Source: Fen-1135 sp963705275 (GTDB lineage Bacteria > Desulfobacterota > Syntrophia > Syntrophales > UBA2185). Taken from it: 64,000 bases of DNA. Below are positions 34,951 through 42,310 of the stretch, piece by piece. The notes beneath the pieces are model-generated. The model had not been told where the DNA came from, ran no database searches, and saw only the letters and a list, made by a program, of their open reading frames with translations. A program made the translations under genes and the position numbers. Each line of letters starts with the position of its first letter. Within the stretch, counting starts at the first letter, position 1. The stretch spans positions 1,984,001 to 2,048,000 of the forward strand of contig OY970063.1 in assembly GCA_963705275.1 (NCBI GenBank). Reading direction: 5' to 3'.

Positions 34951-35658
34951 TCAAATTCCCAGATAGGCCTTTTTCACGTCCTCGTTATGGAGAAGGGTGT
35001 CGGCAGAACCTTCCAGGGTGATCCGTCCGTTTTCCATGACGTAGCCGCGGTGAGCGACCTTAAGGGCCATATGGGCGTTCTGTTCCACCAGGAAGATTGT
35101 CGTTCCGCTCTCGGTATTGATTCTTCTGATAATATCAAAAATCAGTTTGACGAAAATTGGTCCAAGACCCAAAGAGGGCTCGTCGAGCAAGAGCAGGCGT
35201 GGTCTTGCCATGAGCGCCCGCGAGATGGCCAGCATCTGCTGTTCGCCCCCGCTTAGCGTGCCGCCGGGTTGATTGCGCCTTTCCGCGAGGATGGGAAAGA
35301 GCTCGAAAATATGACTCACGTCTTTTCTTATCTCTACCTTATCTCTCCTGAGAAACGCCCCCATATCCAGGTTTTCCATGACCGTGAGGCGGGGAAATAT
35401 GCGGCGGCCCTCAGGCACGAGTGAAATTCCCAATGCGACGATATCATCGGGACTCAGGTTCTGGATGGGTTTGTCGTCAAACAGAATCTCACCGGCCCTC
35501 GGAGGCACGATGCCGGAAATGGACATGAGGGTTGTTGTCTTGCCGGCGCCGTTTGCGCCTATCAGGGTGATGATCTCTCCCCGGGACACCTCTATAGAGA
35601 CATCTTTCAATACCTGGACGTTGCCATAAAAAGTTTGGACGTTGTGAAGCCTAAGCAC
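34951..35658 (-). CDS. livF: Branched-chain amino acid ABC transporter ATPase LivF
   Basis: A 235-residue ABC ATPase of the LivF type. Walker A is GANGAGKTT (about residues 34-42), the signature LSGGEQQMLAISRA (about 135-148) and Walker B LLLLDEPSLGL (about 154-164). LVEQNAHMALKVAHRGYVME and the C-terminal AYLGI are characteristic of LivF. It pairs with LivG to drive LivHM. It is the last gene of the operon and overlaps livG by 8 nt. Confidence 0.93.
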   Translation of the reverse strand: MLRLHNVQTFYGNVQVLKDVSIEVSRGEIITLIGANGAGKTTTLMSISGIVPPRAGEILFDDKPIQNLSPDDIVALGISLVPEGRRIFPRLTVMENLDMGAFLRRDKVEIRKDVSHIFELFPILAERRNQPGGTLSGGEQQMLAISRALMARPRLLLLDEPSLGLGPIFVKLIFDIIRRINTESGTTIFLVEQNAHMALKVAHRGYVMENGRITLEGSADTLLHNEDVKKAYLGI

Positions 35659-36439
35659 TGACGTCTTCTCCCAAGTATGCCTTTATCACTTCCGGGTTCC
35701 GTCTGATTTCCTGCGGCGTTCCGCGGGCGATCATCTCACCATAGTCCATGACGTAAACAGAATCCGAAAGTCCCATGACAAGTCTCATATCGTGTTCAAT
35801 GAGAAAGACGGAAATCTCCCATTCGTCGCGGATGCTGATAATCAGCGCTTCCAGGTCTTTTGTTTCCTGGGGATTCATGCCGGCGGCCGGCTCATCGAGG
35901 AGGAGCAGGAATGGATCGGTGGCCAAGGCCCTTGCGATCTCCAGGCGGCGTTGAGCGCCGTAGGGGAGATTTCTAGCGAGCAGATTCACGTGCCCCGTGA
36001 GGCCGATCTTCTTCAGTATCTCGTAGCTTCTGGCAACGATGGCCTTCTCCTCCGCCATTGTGTCTTTGTCCCTGAGGATGGCGCCAAGGACGCCGGAATT
36101 AGTGCGGCAGTGACGGCCGATCATTACATTTTCCAGGACTGTCATGTCAGGGAATATCCGTATATTCTGAAATGTCCTGGCAATGCCGCTTTCCGTCACT
36201 CTGTGAATATTGAAACCGGTGATCCTCTTCCGCTTGCCCCCCGGAGGGGTAATGAAGATATCGCCCTCAGTGGGGGAGTAAATGCCGGTTATGCAATTGA
36301 AGAAAGTCGTCTTGCCCGCACCGTTGGGACCGATAAGGGCGGTAATCTGTCCGGGCAGGACATTGATATCAACTCGATCCAATGCCGTGAGACCGCCGAA
36401 ATTCATGCTGAGTTTTCTTGCTTCAAGGATGGTATTCAT
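35651..36439 (-). CDS. livG: Branched-chain amino acid ABC transporter ATPase LivG
   Basis: A 262-residue ABC ATPase of the LivG type. Walker A is GPNGAGKTT (about residues 36-44), the conserved LivG segment GIARTFQNIRIFPDMTVLEN (about 84-103) follows, then the signature-like region LPYGAQRRLEIARALA and Walker B LLLLDEPAAGMNPQET. LIEHDMRLVMGLSD carries the switch His. The C-terminus AYLGEDVSA is typical. It overlaps livF and follows livM by 44 nt. Confidence 0.93.
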   Translation of the reverse strand: MNTILEARKLSMNFGGLTALDRVDINVLPGQITALIGPNGAGKTTFFNCITGIYSPTEGDIFITPPGGKRKRITGFNIHRVTESGIARTFQNIRIFPDMTVLENVMIGRHCRTNSGVLGAILRDKDTMAEEKAIVARSYEILKKIGLTGHVNLLARNLPYGAQRRLEIARALATDPFLLLLDEPAAGMNPQETKDLEALIISIRDEWEISVFLIEHDMRLVMGLSDSVYVMDYGEMIARGTPQEIRRNPEVIKAYLGEDVSA

Positions 36440-36483
36440 AATTTATTTTCTGCTTACCGCATGCACGGGACTGATGATAAGAC

Positions 36484-37725
36484 TTAAACGTCCCTTTTAT
36501 TTTCCTCCGTGTGAAATTCGTAGGTTTTGCGGACACCCGTCACAATCCCCTGAGGCCGAAAGATCATCATGATCACCATAATAATACCGAAAAGAAGCAT
36601 GCGATAATCACTGAAGGCACGGAGATATTCCGGCAGCAAGATTAGGACGAGGGCGCCGATAATAATGCCTATGATGGAGCCCGTTCCGCCCAGCACTACA
36701 ATGGAGAGGATCATGGCTGATTCCAAAAAGGTAAAGCTCGCAGGGTTGACGAAGGTAGTTTTTGCCGCGAAGATAACTCCGACAAGGCCGGCCCAGGTGG
36801 AACCCAGGGCAAAGGCAGTCAGTTTAACCCTGGTTTTATCGATGCCCATGGCCTGGCAGGCGATTTCGTCCTCCCGGAGGGCAAGGAGTGCCCTCCCTAT
36901 CCGCGAATCCTGCAGGCGATTCACGACAAAGATCGTGATGATGCAGAGGCCGATCATCAAAAAATACAGATAAACCTGCGCATCGTGCATGCCGAGCTCC
37001 ATGCCGAAAAGGCCGGGCCGTGGGATTCCTGAGATGCCGCTCGGGCCGAAGGAAAATTCATTCCAGTTTTCCAGGACGATTCTTGTGATCTCGCCGAACC
37101 CTAAAGTGACAATAGCAAGATAATCGCCCTGCAGCCGCAGTACCGGCAAAGCGAGGAGAATACCGAGGATGGTTGCCGCGAGCGCTCCCAGAGGAAGGGC
37201 CAGCCAGAAGCCGACTCCGAAGTGGTGATACAGGAGGGCATAGGTATAGGCGCCTGCCGCATAGAATGCCACGTAGCCCAGATTGAGCAGTCCCGCCTGA
37301 CCGACGACGATATTTAGGCCGAGGCCCAGCACAACATACATGAGGGCAGTCGTCATTATATTCGTCTGGTACGTGGATGAGATAAAGGGGAATAAGGCGG
37401 CCACAATCGCCACGACTGCGATAGCGGGGACAGACGTTCTCTTCTCGCTTGCTATGCGCTGCAGGAGGGGCATCCGTTCTCTTCCGTCATCGGCGCTCTT
37501 CGTCCTCCCCGATACGCCTTTTCCCGACAGATAGCGCCATGCAAAGGACAGGACAAAACTGCCGAGACCTATATAAATCATGTTCATCCAGCGCCATTCG
37601 ATGATCTTCTCGATCGTGTCGACCCTGATCACCATGATGGGGAAGGTGAGGAACATAAACCACAGTGAGACGACGACGGATTGCTTTACACCTTCTATGT
37701 ATTTTGTATTGTTCAAATCGCTCAC
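36484..37725 (-). CDS. livM: Branched-chain amino acid ABC transporter permease LivM
   Basis: A 413-residue permease with about ten transmembrane helices. An N-terminal region of two extra helices and a charged loop (residues 1-100) precedes the conserved core NIVVGQAGLLNLGYVAFYAA (about 138-157), LPVLRLQGDYLAIVTLGFGE and GIDKTRVKLTAFALGSTWAG, which contacts the ATPase. The long N-terminus also occurs in enteric LivM. It overlaps livH by 4 nt (ATGA), so the two permease subunits are translationally coupled. Confidence 0.92.
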   Translation of the reverse strand: MSDLNNTKYIEGVKQSVVVSLWFMFLTFPIMVIRVDTIEKIIEWRWMNMIYIGLGSFVLSFAWRYLSGKGVSGRTKSADDGRERMPLLQRIASEKRTSVPAIAVVAIVAALFPFISSTYQTNIMTTALMYVVLGLGLNIVVGQAGLLNLGYVAFYAAGAYTYALLYHHFGVGFWLALPLGALAATILGILLALPVLRLQGDYLAIVTLGFGEITRIVLENWNEFSFGPSGISGIPRPGLFGMELGMHDAQVYLYFLMIGLCIITIFVVNRLQDSRIGRALLALREDEIACQAMGIDKTRVKLTAFALGSTWAGLVGVIFAAKTTFVNPASFTFLESAMILSIVVLGGTGSIIGIIIGALVLILLPEYLRAFSDYRMLLFGIIMVIMMIFRPQGIVTGVRKTYEFHTEENKRDV

Positions 37726-38624
37726 ACCTTCTGCGCTGTCTTATGGCCCAAAAGCCCGGAGGGCTTGACTATCAGGATGACGATGAGAAGAACGAAGGCA
37801 AAGACGTCTTCGTAATCGCTCGATATGTAGCCCGTCCCGAAACTCTCCGTACAGCCCAGCACCAGGGCCCCCAGAACCGCCCCGGGGATGCTGCCGATCC
37901 CTCCGAGCACCGCCGCGGTAAAGGCTTTGATCCCCGCGAGGAAGCCGATATAGAAATTTATCCTTCCGATATGAGACGCGATCAACACACCGCCGACGGC
38001 GGCCAGTGCGGAACCTATGATAAAGGTGTTGGAGATTACGCGATTTACGTTAACGCCGACAAGCATGGCCATGTCCCTGTCCTGCGCCGTTGCACGCATG
38101 GCCTTCCCCATTTTCGTGAATTTGATGAGCACGGTCAGGATGACCATGATCACTGCCGTGGTAGCAATGATGATGAACTCCGTTGAACCGATTAGCCCGG
38201 CGTATGGTGCAAGGAATTGCAGATCGGGCAGGAGATTGGGGAAAGGAAGGAACTCCGACGTCTGGGCGAGGAGGACGTAATTCTGGAGGAAGATGGACAT
38301 GCCGATGGCGCTGATCAGGGGAGAGAGGCGGGGAGCCTGCCGGAGAGGCTTGTAGGCGATCTTCTCTACGGTGAATCCGTAGGCGGCGGAATAGATCACG
38401 GCGACGACTGATGCAAGGATGAGGACCGAAAGGCCGCTCATTCCCCACATGGCAAGGACGCTCGCGATGATCAAGGCCGTAAAGGCGCCGATCATGTAGA
38501 TCTCGCCGTGGGCAAAGTTTATCAGCTCAATGATGCCATAGACCATCGTGTAGCCTAAGGCAATGAGGGCGTAGATGCTGCCGCGCGTCAGCCCGCCGAC
38601 AAAGAGTTCCAGAAAATAATTCAT
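37722..38624 (-). CDS. livH: Branched-chain amino acid ABC transporter permease LivH
   Basis: A 300-residue permease with about eight transmembrane helices. GGLTRGSIYALIALGYTMVY (about residues 10-29), IINFAHGEIYMIGAF-like LINFAHGEIYMIGAFTAL and the ATPase-contact segment RATAQDRDMAMLVGVNVNRV are hallmark LivH sequence. It starts at an ATG overlapping the stop of the upstream cupin gene as TAATG, and ends overlapping livM. Confidence 0.93.
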   Translation of the reverse strand: MNYFLELFVGGLTRGSIYALIALGYTMVYGIIELINFAHGEIYMIGAFTALIIASVLAMWGMSGLSVLILASVVAVIYSAAYGFTVEKIAYKPLRQAPRLSPLISAIGMSIFLQNYVLLAQTSEFLPFPNLLPDLQFLAPYAGLIGSTEFIIIATTAVIMVILTVLIKFTKMGKAMRATAQDRDMAMLVGVNVNRVISNTFIIGSALAAVGGVLIASHIGRINFYIGFLAGIKAFTAAVLGGIGSIPGAVLGALVLGCTESFGTGYISSDYEDVFAFVLLIVILIVKPSGLLGHKTAQKV

Positions 38625-38941
38625 TACAAATAATCCGCCCTCGGCGGAGAGAAGAAGTCCAATACCTCGCCGGGTTCGATGATTTCTATCCTGTGTTCAA
38701 CATTTCTGGGGATCGAATATGCAGTTCCGGATCCTATAACCTTGTCATAATCGCCGAAGCGGATTCTGTATCTTCCTGATAGCACGTAACCGCTCTGTTC
38801 ATTAGGATGTTTATGAAACGGCACATTATCACCCTTTTTGTAAAGCATTTTAGTTACCATAGTATCCGGTCCATGGGATAGAACCAAAAAATCGACGCCC
38901 AAGAAACTTCTTCTCATACCTTCATCGGTCTTTACGATCAT
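38624..38941 (-). CDS. Cupin-domain protein inside the liv operon
   Basis: A 105-residue single-domain cupin. PFHKHPNEQSGYVLSGRYRI (about residues 40-59) carries HxH and Glu of motif 1, and GSGTAYSIPRNVEHRIE (about 69-85) holds the final His of motif 2, so a metal site is likely complete. No signal peptide. AAAGGAGA 7 nt upstream supports the ATG at 38941. The stop overlaps the livH start (TAATG), so it is translated with the transporter. It may bind or modify the imported compound or regulate it; the role is unknown. Confidence 0.83.
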   Translation of the reverse strand: MIVKTDEGMRRSFLGVDFLVLSHGPDTMVTKMLYKKGDNVPFHKHPNEQSGYVLSGRYRIRFGDYDKVIGSGTAYSIPRNVEHRIEIIEPGEVLDFFSPPRADYL

Positions 38942-39028
38942 GCCGTCTCCTTTTTTGTGTTTCACCGTTAGAGTATTTCAGAAATGCATTTCATTTTACG
39001 CGGGCGGGTAGGAATGATGAAAGTACAA

Positions 39029-39088
39029 GCAGGACTGAAGTCCTGCGCTGCATGAAAAAGAAAACATAGTGCAGACCGTGAGGTCTGC
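39029..39088. repeat. Hairpin pair just downstream of livK
   Basis: Two 18-nt palindromes lie side by side: GCAGGACTGAAGTCCTGC (39029-39046) and GCAGACCGTGAGGTCTGC (39071-39088). The second begins 3 nt after the livK stop codon. They are the same two elements that make the array at 40532-40801. In RNA each forms an 8-bp stem with a 2-nt loop. Between livK and the rest of the operon such stems could stabilise the livK message, as REP elements do elsewhere. Confidence 0.8.
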
Positions 39089-39091
39089 CAT

Positions 39092-40222
39092 CTATTTCAC
39101 TTCCACGTAAACGCCGTTTCTCACCTGGTAAACGGAGAAGCCCACGCCGATTGCATCGCCCCTGCTGTCGAACTTTATCTTTCCGAGAGGAGTATCGGCA
39201 TAATGGGTGCGAAGGGATTTCCTTATCTTTTCGTAATCCGTGGAGCCCGCATTCTTGATGGCATAGAGCAGCGCCTGCGCGGCCGCGTAGCCGTTGAGGT
39301 AGAAAGCGCCGGGCTCGGAACCGTATGCCTTCTTGTGCGCCTCTATGGCGGCTATGGCCAGGGGATTTTTCGATGTATCTTTGTGGCTCGTCGCATACAC
39401 GCCTTCGGCATATTTTCCCGCCACCTTGATGAAGGTGTTGTCCTTGACCCCGTCATCGGAGATAAGCAGTGTCTTCAGTCCCTTCTTTCGCATCTGCGTC
39501 ACTATGGAAGCGGCCTCCGGGTGATAACCGCCGTATATGACGGCGTCCGCACCGGACTGCTTGATCTTCTGCACTACGGCGGAATAGTCGACTGCGCCCT
39601 GGGTGATTCCCTCAAAGAGGACGACGGCTGCCTTTTTCGAATCCTCGATATTCTTCTTCGCCTCTTCCGCGAATCCCTTGCCGTAGTCTCCTTTGTCGTG
39701 AAGGACCGCGATCTTCTTGAGGTTTAGATTCTTCAGGGCAAAATCCACGGCCAGCTTTGCCTGGTTCTTGTCGTAGCCGATGGTCCGGTAAAAGTTTGGA
39801 TACCTGCCGCTCAACGTAAGCTCTGTATTTGTGGCCGAGGGCGACATGGCAATTACGTGGGCCTCTTTGTAGATGCCGAGCGCCGCCTTGGTGGCGCCGC
39901 TGCAGATGTGTCCGACAACGACGATGACTCCTTTGGTGACAAGCTTCGTTGCTGCGTTGGTCGCGACTTCCGGTTTGCAGACATCATCTTCGGCGAGGAC
40001 TTCCACCTTCCTGCCGAGAATGCCTCCCTTATCGTTAATGTCCTTTGCCACGAGTTCCGCCGCCCTGGCGCTGGGGATACCGTATGAAGCGATATCGCCG
40101 CTGAGCGGTACTGCGACGCCGAGCTTGATCGTGTCTGCAGCCGGCACGGATGTGGGTGTTATAAAATTCAGGCACACGATTGCCGCGATTGATACAAGCA
40201 GGATGCTCTTGCGCGATTTCAT
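39092..40222 (-). CDS. livK: Branched-chain amino acid ABC transporter substrate-binding protein
   Basis: A 376-residue periplasmic binding protein of the LivJ/LivK class (Peripla_BP_6). It has a signal peptide (about residues 1-28, ending VPAA), then IKLGVAVPLSGDIASYG and NDKGGILGRKVEVLAEDDVC, VVVGHICSGATKAALGIYKE, and YGGYHPEAASIVTQMRKKGL, typical of the family. It captures branched-chain amino acids or an analogue for LivHMGF. A GAGGGGG site lies upstream of the ATG. Hairpin repeats follow its stop directly. Confidence 0.93.
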   Translation of the reverse strand: MKSRKSILLVSIAAIVCLNFITPTSVPAADTIKLGVAVPLSGDIASYGIPSARAAELVAKDINDKGGILGRKVEVLAEDDVCKPEVATNAATKLVTKGVIVVVGHICSGATKAALGIYKEAHVIAMSPSATNTELTLSGRYPNFYRTIGYDKNQAKLAVDFALKNLNLKKIAVLHDKGDYGKGFAEEAKKNIEDSKKAAVVLFEGITQGAVDYSAVVQKIKQSGADAVIYGGYHPEAASIVTQMRKKGLKTLLISDDGVKDNTFIKVAGKYAEGVYATSHKDTSKNPLAIAAIEAHKKAYGSEPGAFYLNGYAAAQALLYAIKNAGSTDYEKIRKSLRTHYADTPLGKIKFDSRGDAIGVGFSVYQVRNGVYVEVK

Positions 40223-41089
40223 AGATTTCCCCCTCGTTTGCTATGAATGTGATTGCGATATTTAAATGATACCTCCTGTTATTGCAAGCACTAATCGAAC
40301 CGGGATAAGGCCCGGATTTCTCAAGGAACAAGCCTGACTTCCGGTTCAGCGAAACCAATGGATACTTTTTAATCAGTGGATACCTGCAGCGGATACATTT
40401 TATCCACTTTTGCCAAGATCAATCCAGTGACCATTGCATAAAATGGTTCTAATTTGGCATACTTGCCGTTCGTCGTCATGGCCGGTATATTTCTTGCTAA
40501 ATCAACAGACCACGCATTGCGTTGAGTATCAGCAGGACTAAAGTCCTGCACTACAGAATGCGGGGTATCTTTGATGAAACGTAGTGCAGACCTTCAGGTC
40601 TGCTGCATCGGGCAGGATAAAGTCATGCAATACATTAAAAAAATGCGGCATATCTTTGATGAAACGTAGTACAGACCTTCAGGTCTGCTGTATCGGGCAG
40701 GACTAAAGTCCTGCACTACATTAAAAAAGACTGCGGCGTATCTTTGATGAAACGTAGTGCAGACCTTCAGGTCTGCTGTATCAGCAGGACTAAAGTCCTG
40801 CGCTACATTAAAGCGGGTGTGGCATGCAGACGGATAATGATGGCAATAATCATCGCTAAGACAACGTACAATTTTCCTTGATAATTATATCTTCAAGATG
40901 TTAATTGTTTATGGAACCCTTTGATTTTTCTCTTTCTTGTAGCAAAGATGAATAGGTTGGGGCAAGGGGCGATCCAGCACAGTCCTTTACTTCCCTGCCG
41001 CCAAATGAACGGCAACGTCTTGCTCTTAGGTTGATCCAGTTCGCTTGTAATTACTTGATGAAAAAATACAGACTCTATGAGGTAACCAT
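40223..41089. other. 867-nt divergent intergenic region with a hairpin array
   Basis: No credible gene lies here. Short frames (for example 40369-40551 and 40893-41126 on the minus strand) have no ribosome binding site or family. The middle, 40532-40801, is a tandem array of palindromes described separately. The rest must hold the promoters for livK (minus) and the efflux operon (plus); I see no strong consensus boxes. Confidence 0.7.
40532..40801. repeat. Tandem array of two alternating palindromes
   Basis: Element A, GCAGGACTAAAGTCCTGC, occurs at 40532-40549, 40697-40714 and 40784-40801, with a decayed copy at 40612-40628. Element B, GCAGACCTTCAGGTCTGC, occurs at 40586-40603 and 40759-40776, and with one base changed at 40671-40688. 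They alternate A-B-A-B-A-B-A with a period of 80-88 nt, and the linkers share ATCTTTGATGAAACGTAGT before B. Each element is an 8-bp stem with a 2-nt loop. This is a repetitive extragenic palindrome type of repeat, not a CRISPR. Confidence 0.88.
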
Positions 41090-42310
41090 GTGATGGTTGA
41101 TGAAGAAGCGAAAGAGAGCACCCCATTCAAGAAATTTCTCCAGGTTTTCTCCGGACGCAGGTGGGTCTGGCTGCTGGCTGCTTGTCTCATCGCCATCGGG
41201 GTCTACGCGTACTTTGTCTACTCTGGCCGGATGCCGTCTGTCGCAGGTAAACAAGGGACTGCGCCTCCTGCCCGCGCTATGCCGGTTGTCACGGCAACTT
41301 CAGCAAAGGGCGACATCAATATCTTTCTCACCGGCCTCGGTTCGGTCACGCCGCTCAATACAGTGACCGTGAAGAGCCGTGTCGACGGGCAGTTGATGAA
41401 GGTCTTGTTCAAAGAGGGACAGGTCGTGGACAGGGGTACTCTCCTGGCAGAGATCGACCCGCGTCCCTTTGAAGCACAACTTACTCAAGCCGTGGGGCAG
41501 ATGGCACGTGATCAGGCGCTTCTGGCAAATGCCAGGCTGGACCTTCAGCGCTACCATGATTTGGCTGCGGAGGATTCCATCGCCAAGCAGCAGTATGACA
41601 CACAGAAGTCTCTAGTACGGCAGTTGGAGGGAACTGTCAAAGTCGACCAGGGCCAGATCGACAATGCCAGGCTGCAGATAATCTACTCGCGTATCACCGC
41701 GCCCATCAGCGGCAGGATCGGGTTGCGTCTCGTTGATCCCGGCAACATCGTTCGCGCGACCGATACCAACGGCCTTGCCGTCATCACGGAGCTGCAACCG
41801 ATAACCGTCATTTTCACGATTCCCGAAGATAATCTTCCCCCGGTACTCGCTAAGCTCAAATCCGGCGAGCGCATGCCTGTTATTGCCCTCAACCGTGAGC
41901 AGACGAAAAAAATCGCCGAAGGATACCTGCTGACGGTTGACAACCAGATCGACCCGACTACCGGCACAGTCCGGCTCAAGGCGCTGTTTCCCAATAAGGA
42001 CAACGAGCTTTTCCCAAACCAGTTTGTCAATGCACGCCTGCTTCTCGGCGTCAAGAAGGGAACTACCGTAGTGCCCACATCTGCCTTGCAGCAGAGCACC
42101 CGTGGGACATTCGTTTATGTGGTGACTCCGGAGCAAACCGCGGCGGTGCGTGCGGTGAAAACCGGCCCTTCGGAGGGCGATAACGTCTCCATCGATGAGG
42201 GGCTGGCACCGGGCGAGCTCGTTGTGGTGGAAGGGGCAGATAGACTGCGGGAGGGCAACAAGGTAGAGTTGCAGGGTCAAGGTGCCAACAGCTCCGGCAA
42301 AGGTAAGTGA
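41090..42310 (+). CDS. mdtA: RND efflux periplasmic adaptor subunit (MdtA-like)
   Basis: A 406-residue membrane-fusion protein. It has an N-terminal membrane anchor (about residues 24-44, WVWLLAACLIAIGVYAYFVY), then the lipoyl/barrel-sandwich half VTVKSRVDGQLMKVLFKEGQ (about 86-105), a helical hairpin (about 120-190), ITAPISGRIGLRLVDPGNIV and a beta-barrel and C-terminal membrane-proximal domain. It links the pump pair to the outer-membrane factor encoded at the end of the operon. A GTG at 41090 or an ATG at 41093 starts it, with GAGG upstream. The stop overlaps the next gene (TGATG). Confidence 0.9.
   Translation: MMVDEEAKESTPFKKFLQVFSGRRWVWLLAACLIAIGVYAYFVYSGRMPSVAGKQGTAPPARAMPVVTATSAKGDINIFLTGLGSVTPLNTVTVKSRVDGQLMKVLFKEGQVVDRGTLLAEIDPRPFEAQLTQAVGQMARDQALLANARLDLQRYHDLAAEDSIAKQQYDTQKSLVRQLEGTVKVDQGQIDNARLQIIYSRITAPISGRIGLRLVDPGNIVRATDTNGLAVITELQPITVIFTIPEDNLPPVLAKLKSGERMPVIALNREQTKKIAEGYLLTVDNQIDPTTGTVRLKALFPNKDNELFPNQFVNARLLLGVKKGTTVVPTSALQQSTRGTFVYVVTPEQTAAVRAVKTGPSEGDNVSIDEGLAPGELVVVEGADRLREGNKVELQGQGANSSGKGK

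Noticed and set aside
40532..40801. CRISPR array
   Set aside because: The repeated units are two different short palindromes with similar, not unique, linkers, and no cas genes are present.
40893..41126. 77-codon minus-strand frame overlapping the start of the efflux operon
   Set aside because: It overlaps the well-supported adaptor start and has no ribosome binding site or similarity to known families.
41612..42280. 222-codon minus-strand open frame opposite the adaptor gene
   Set aside because: Shadow of the mdtA-like gene; translation has no domain features.
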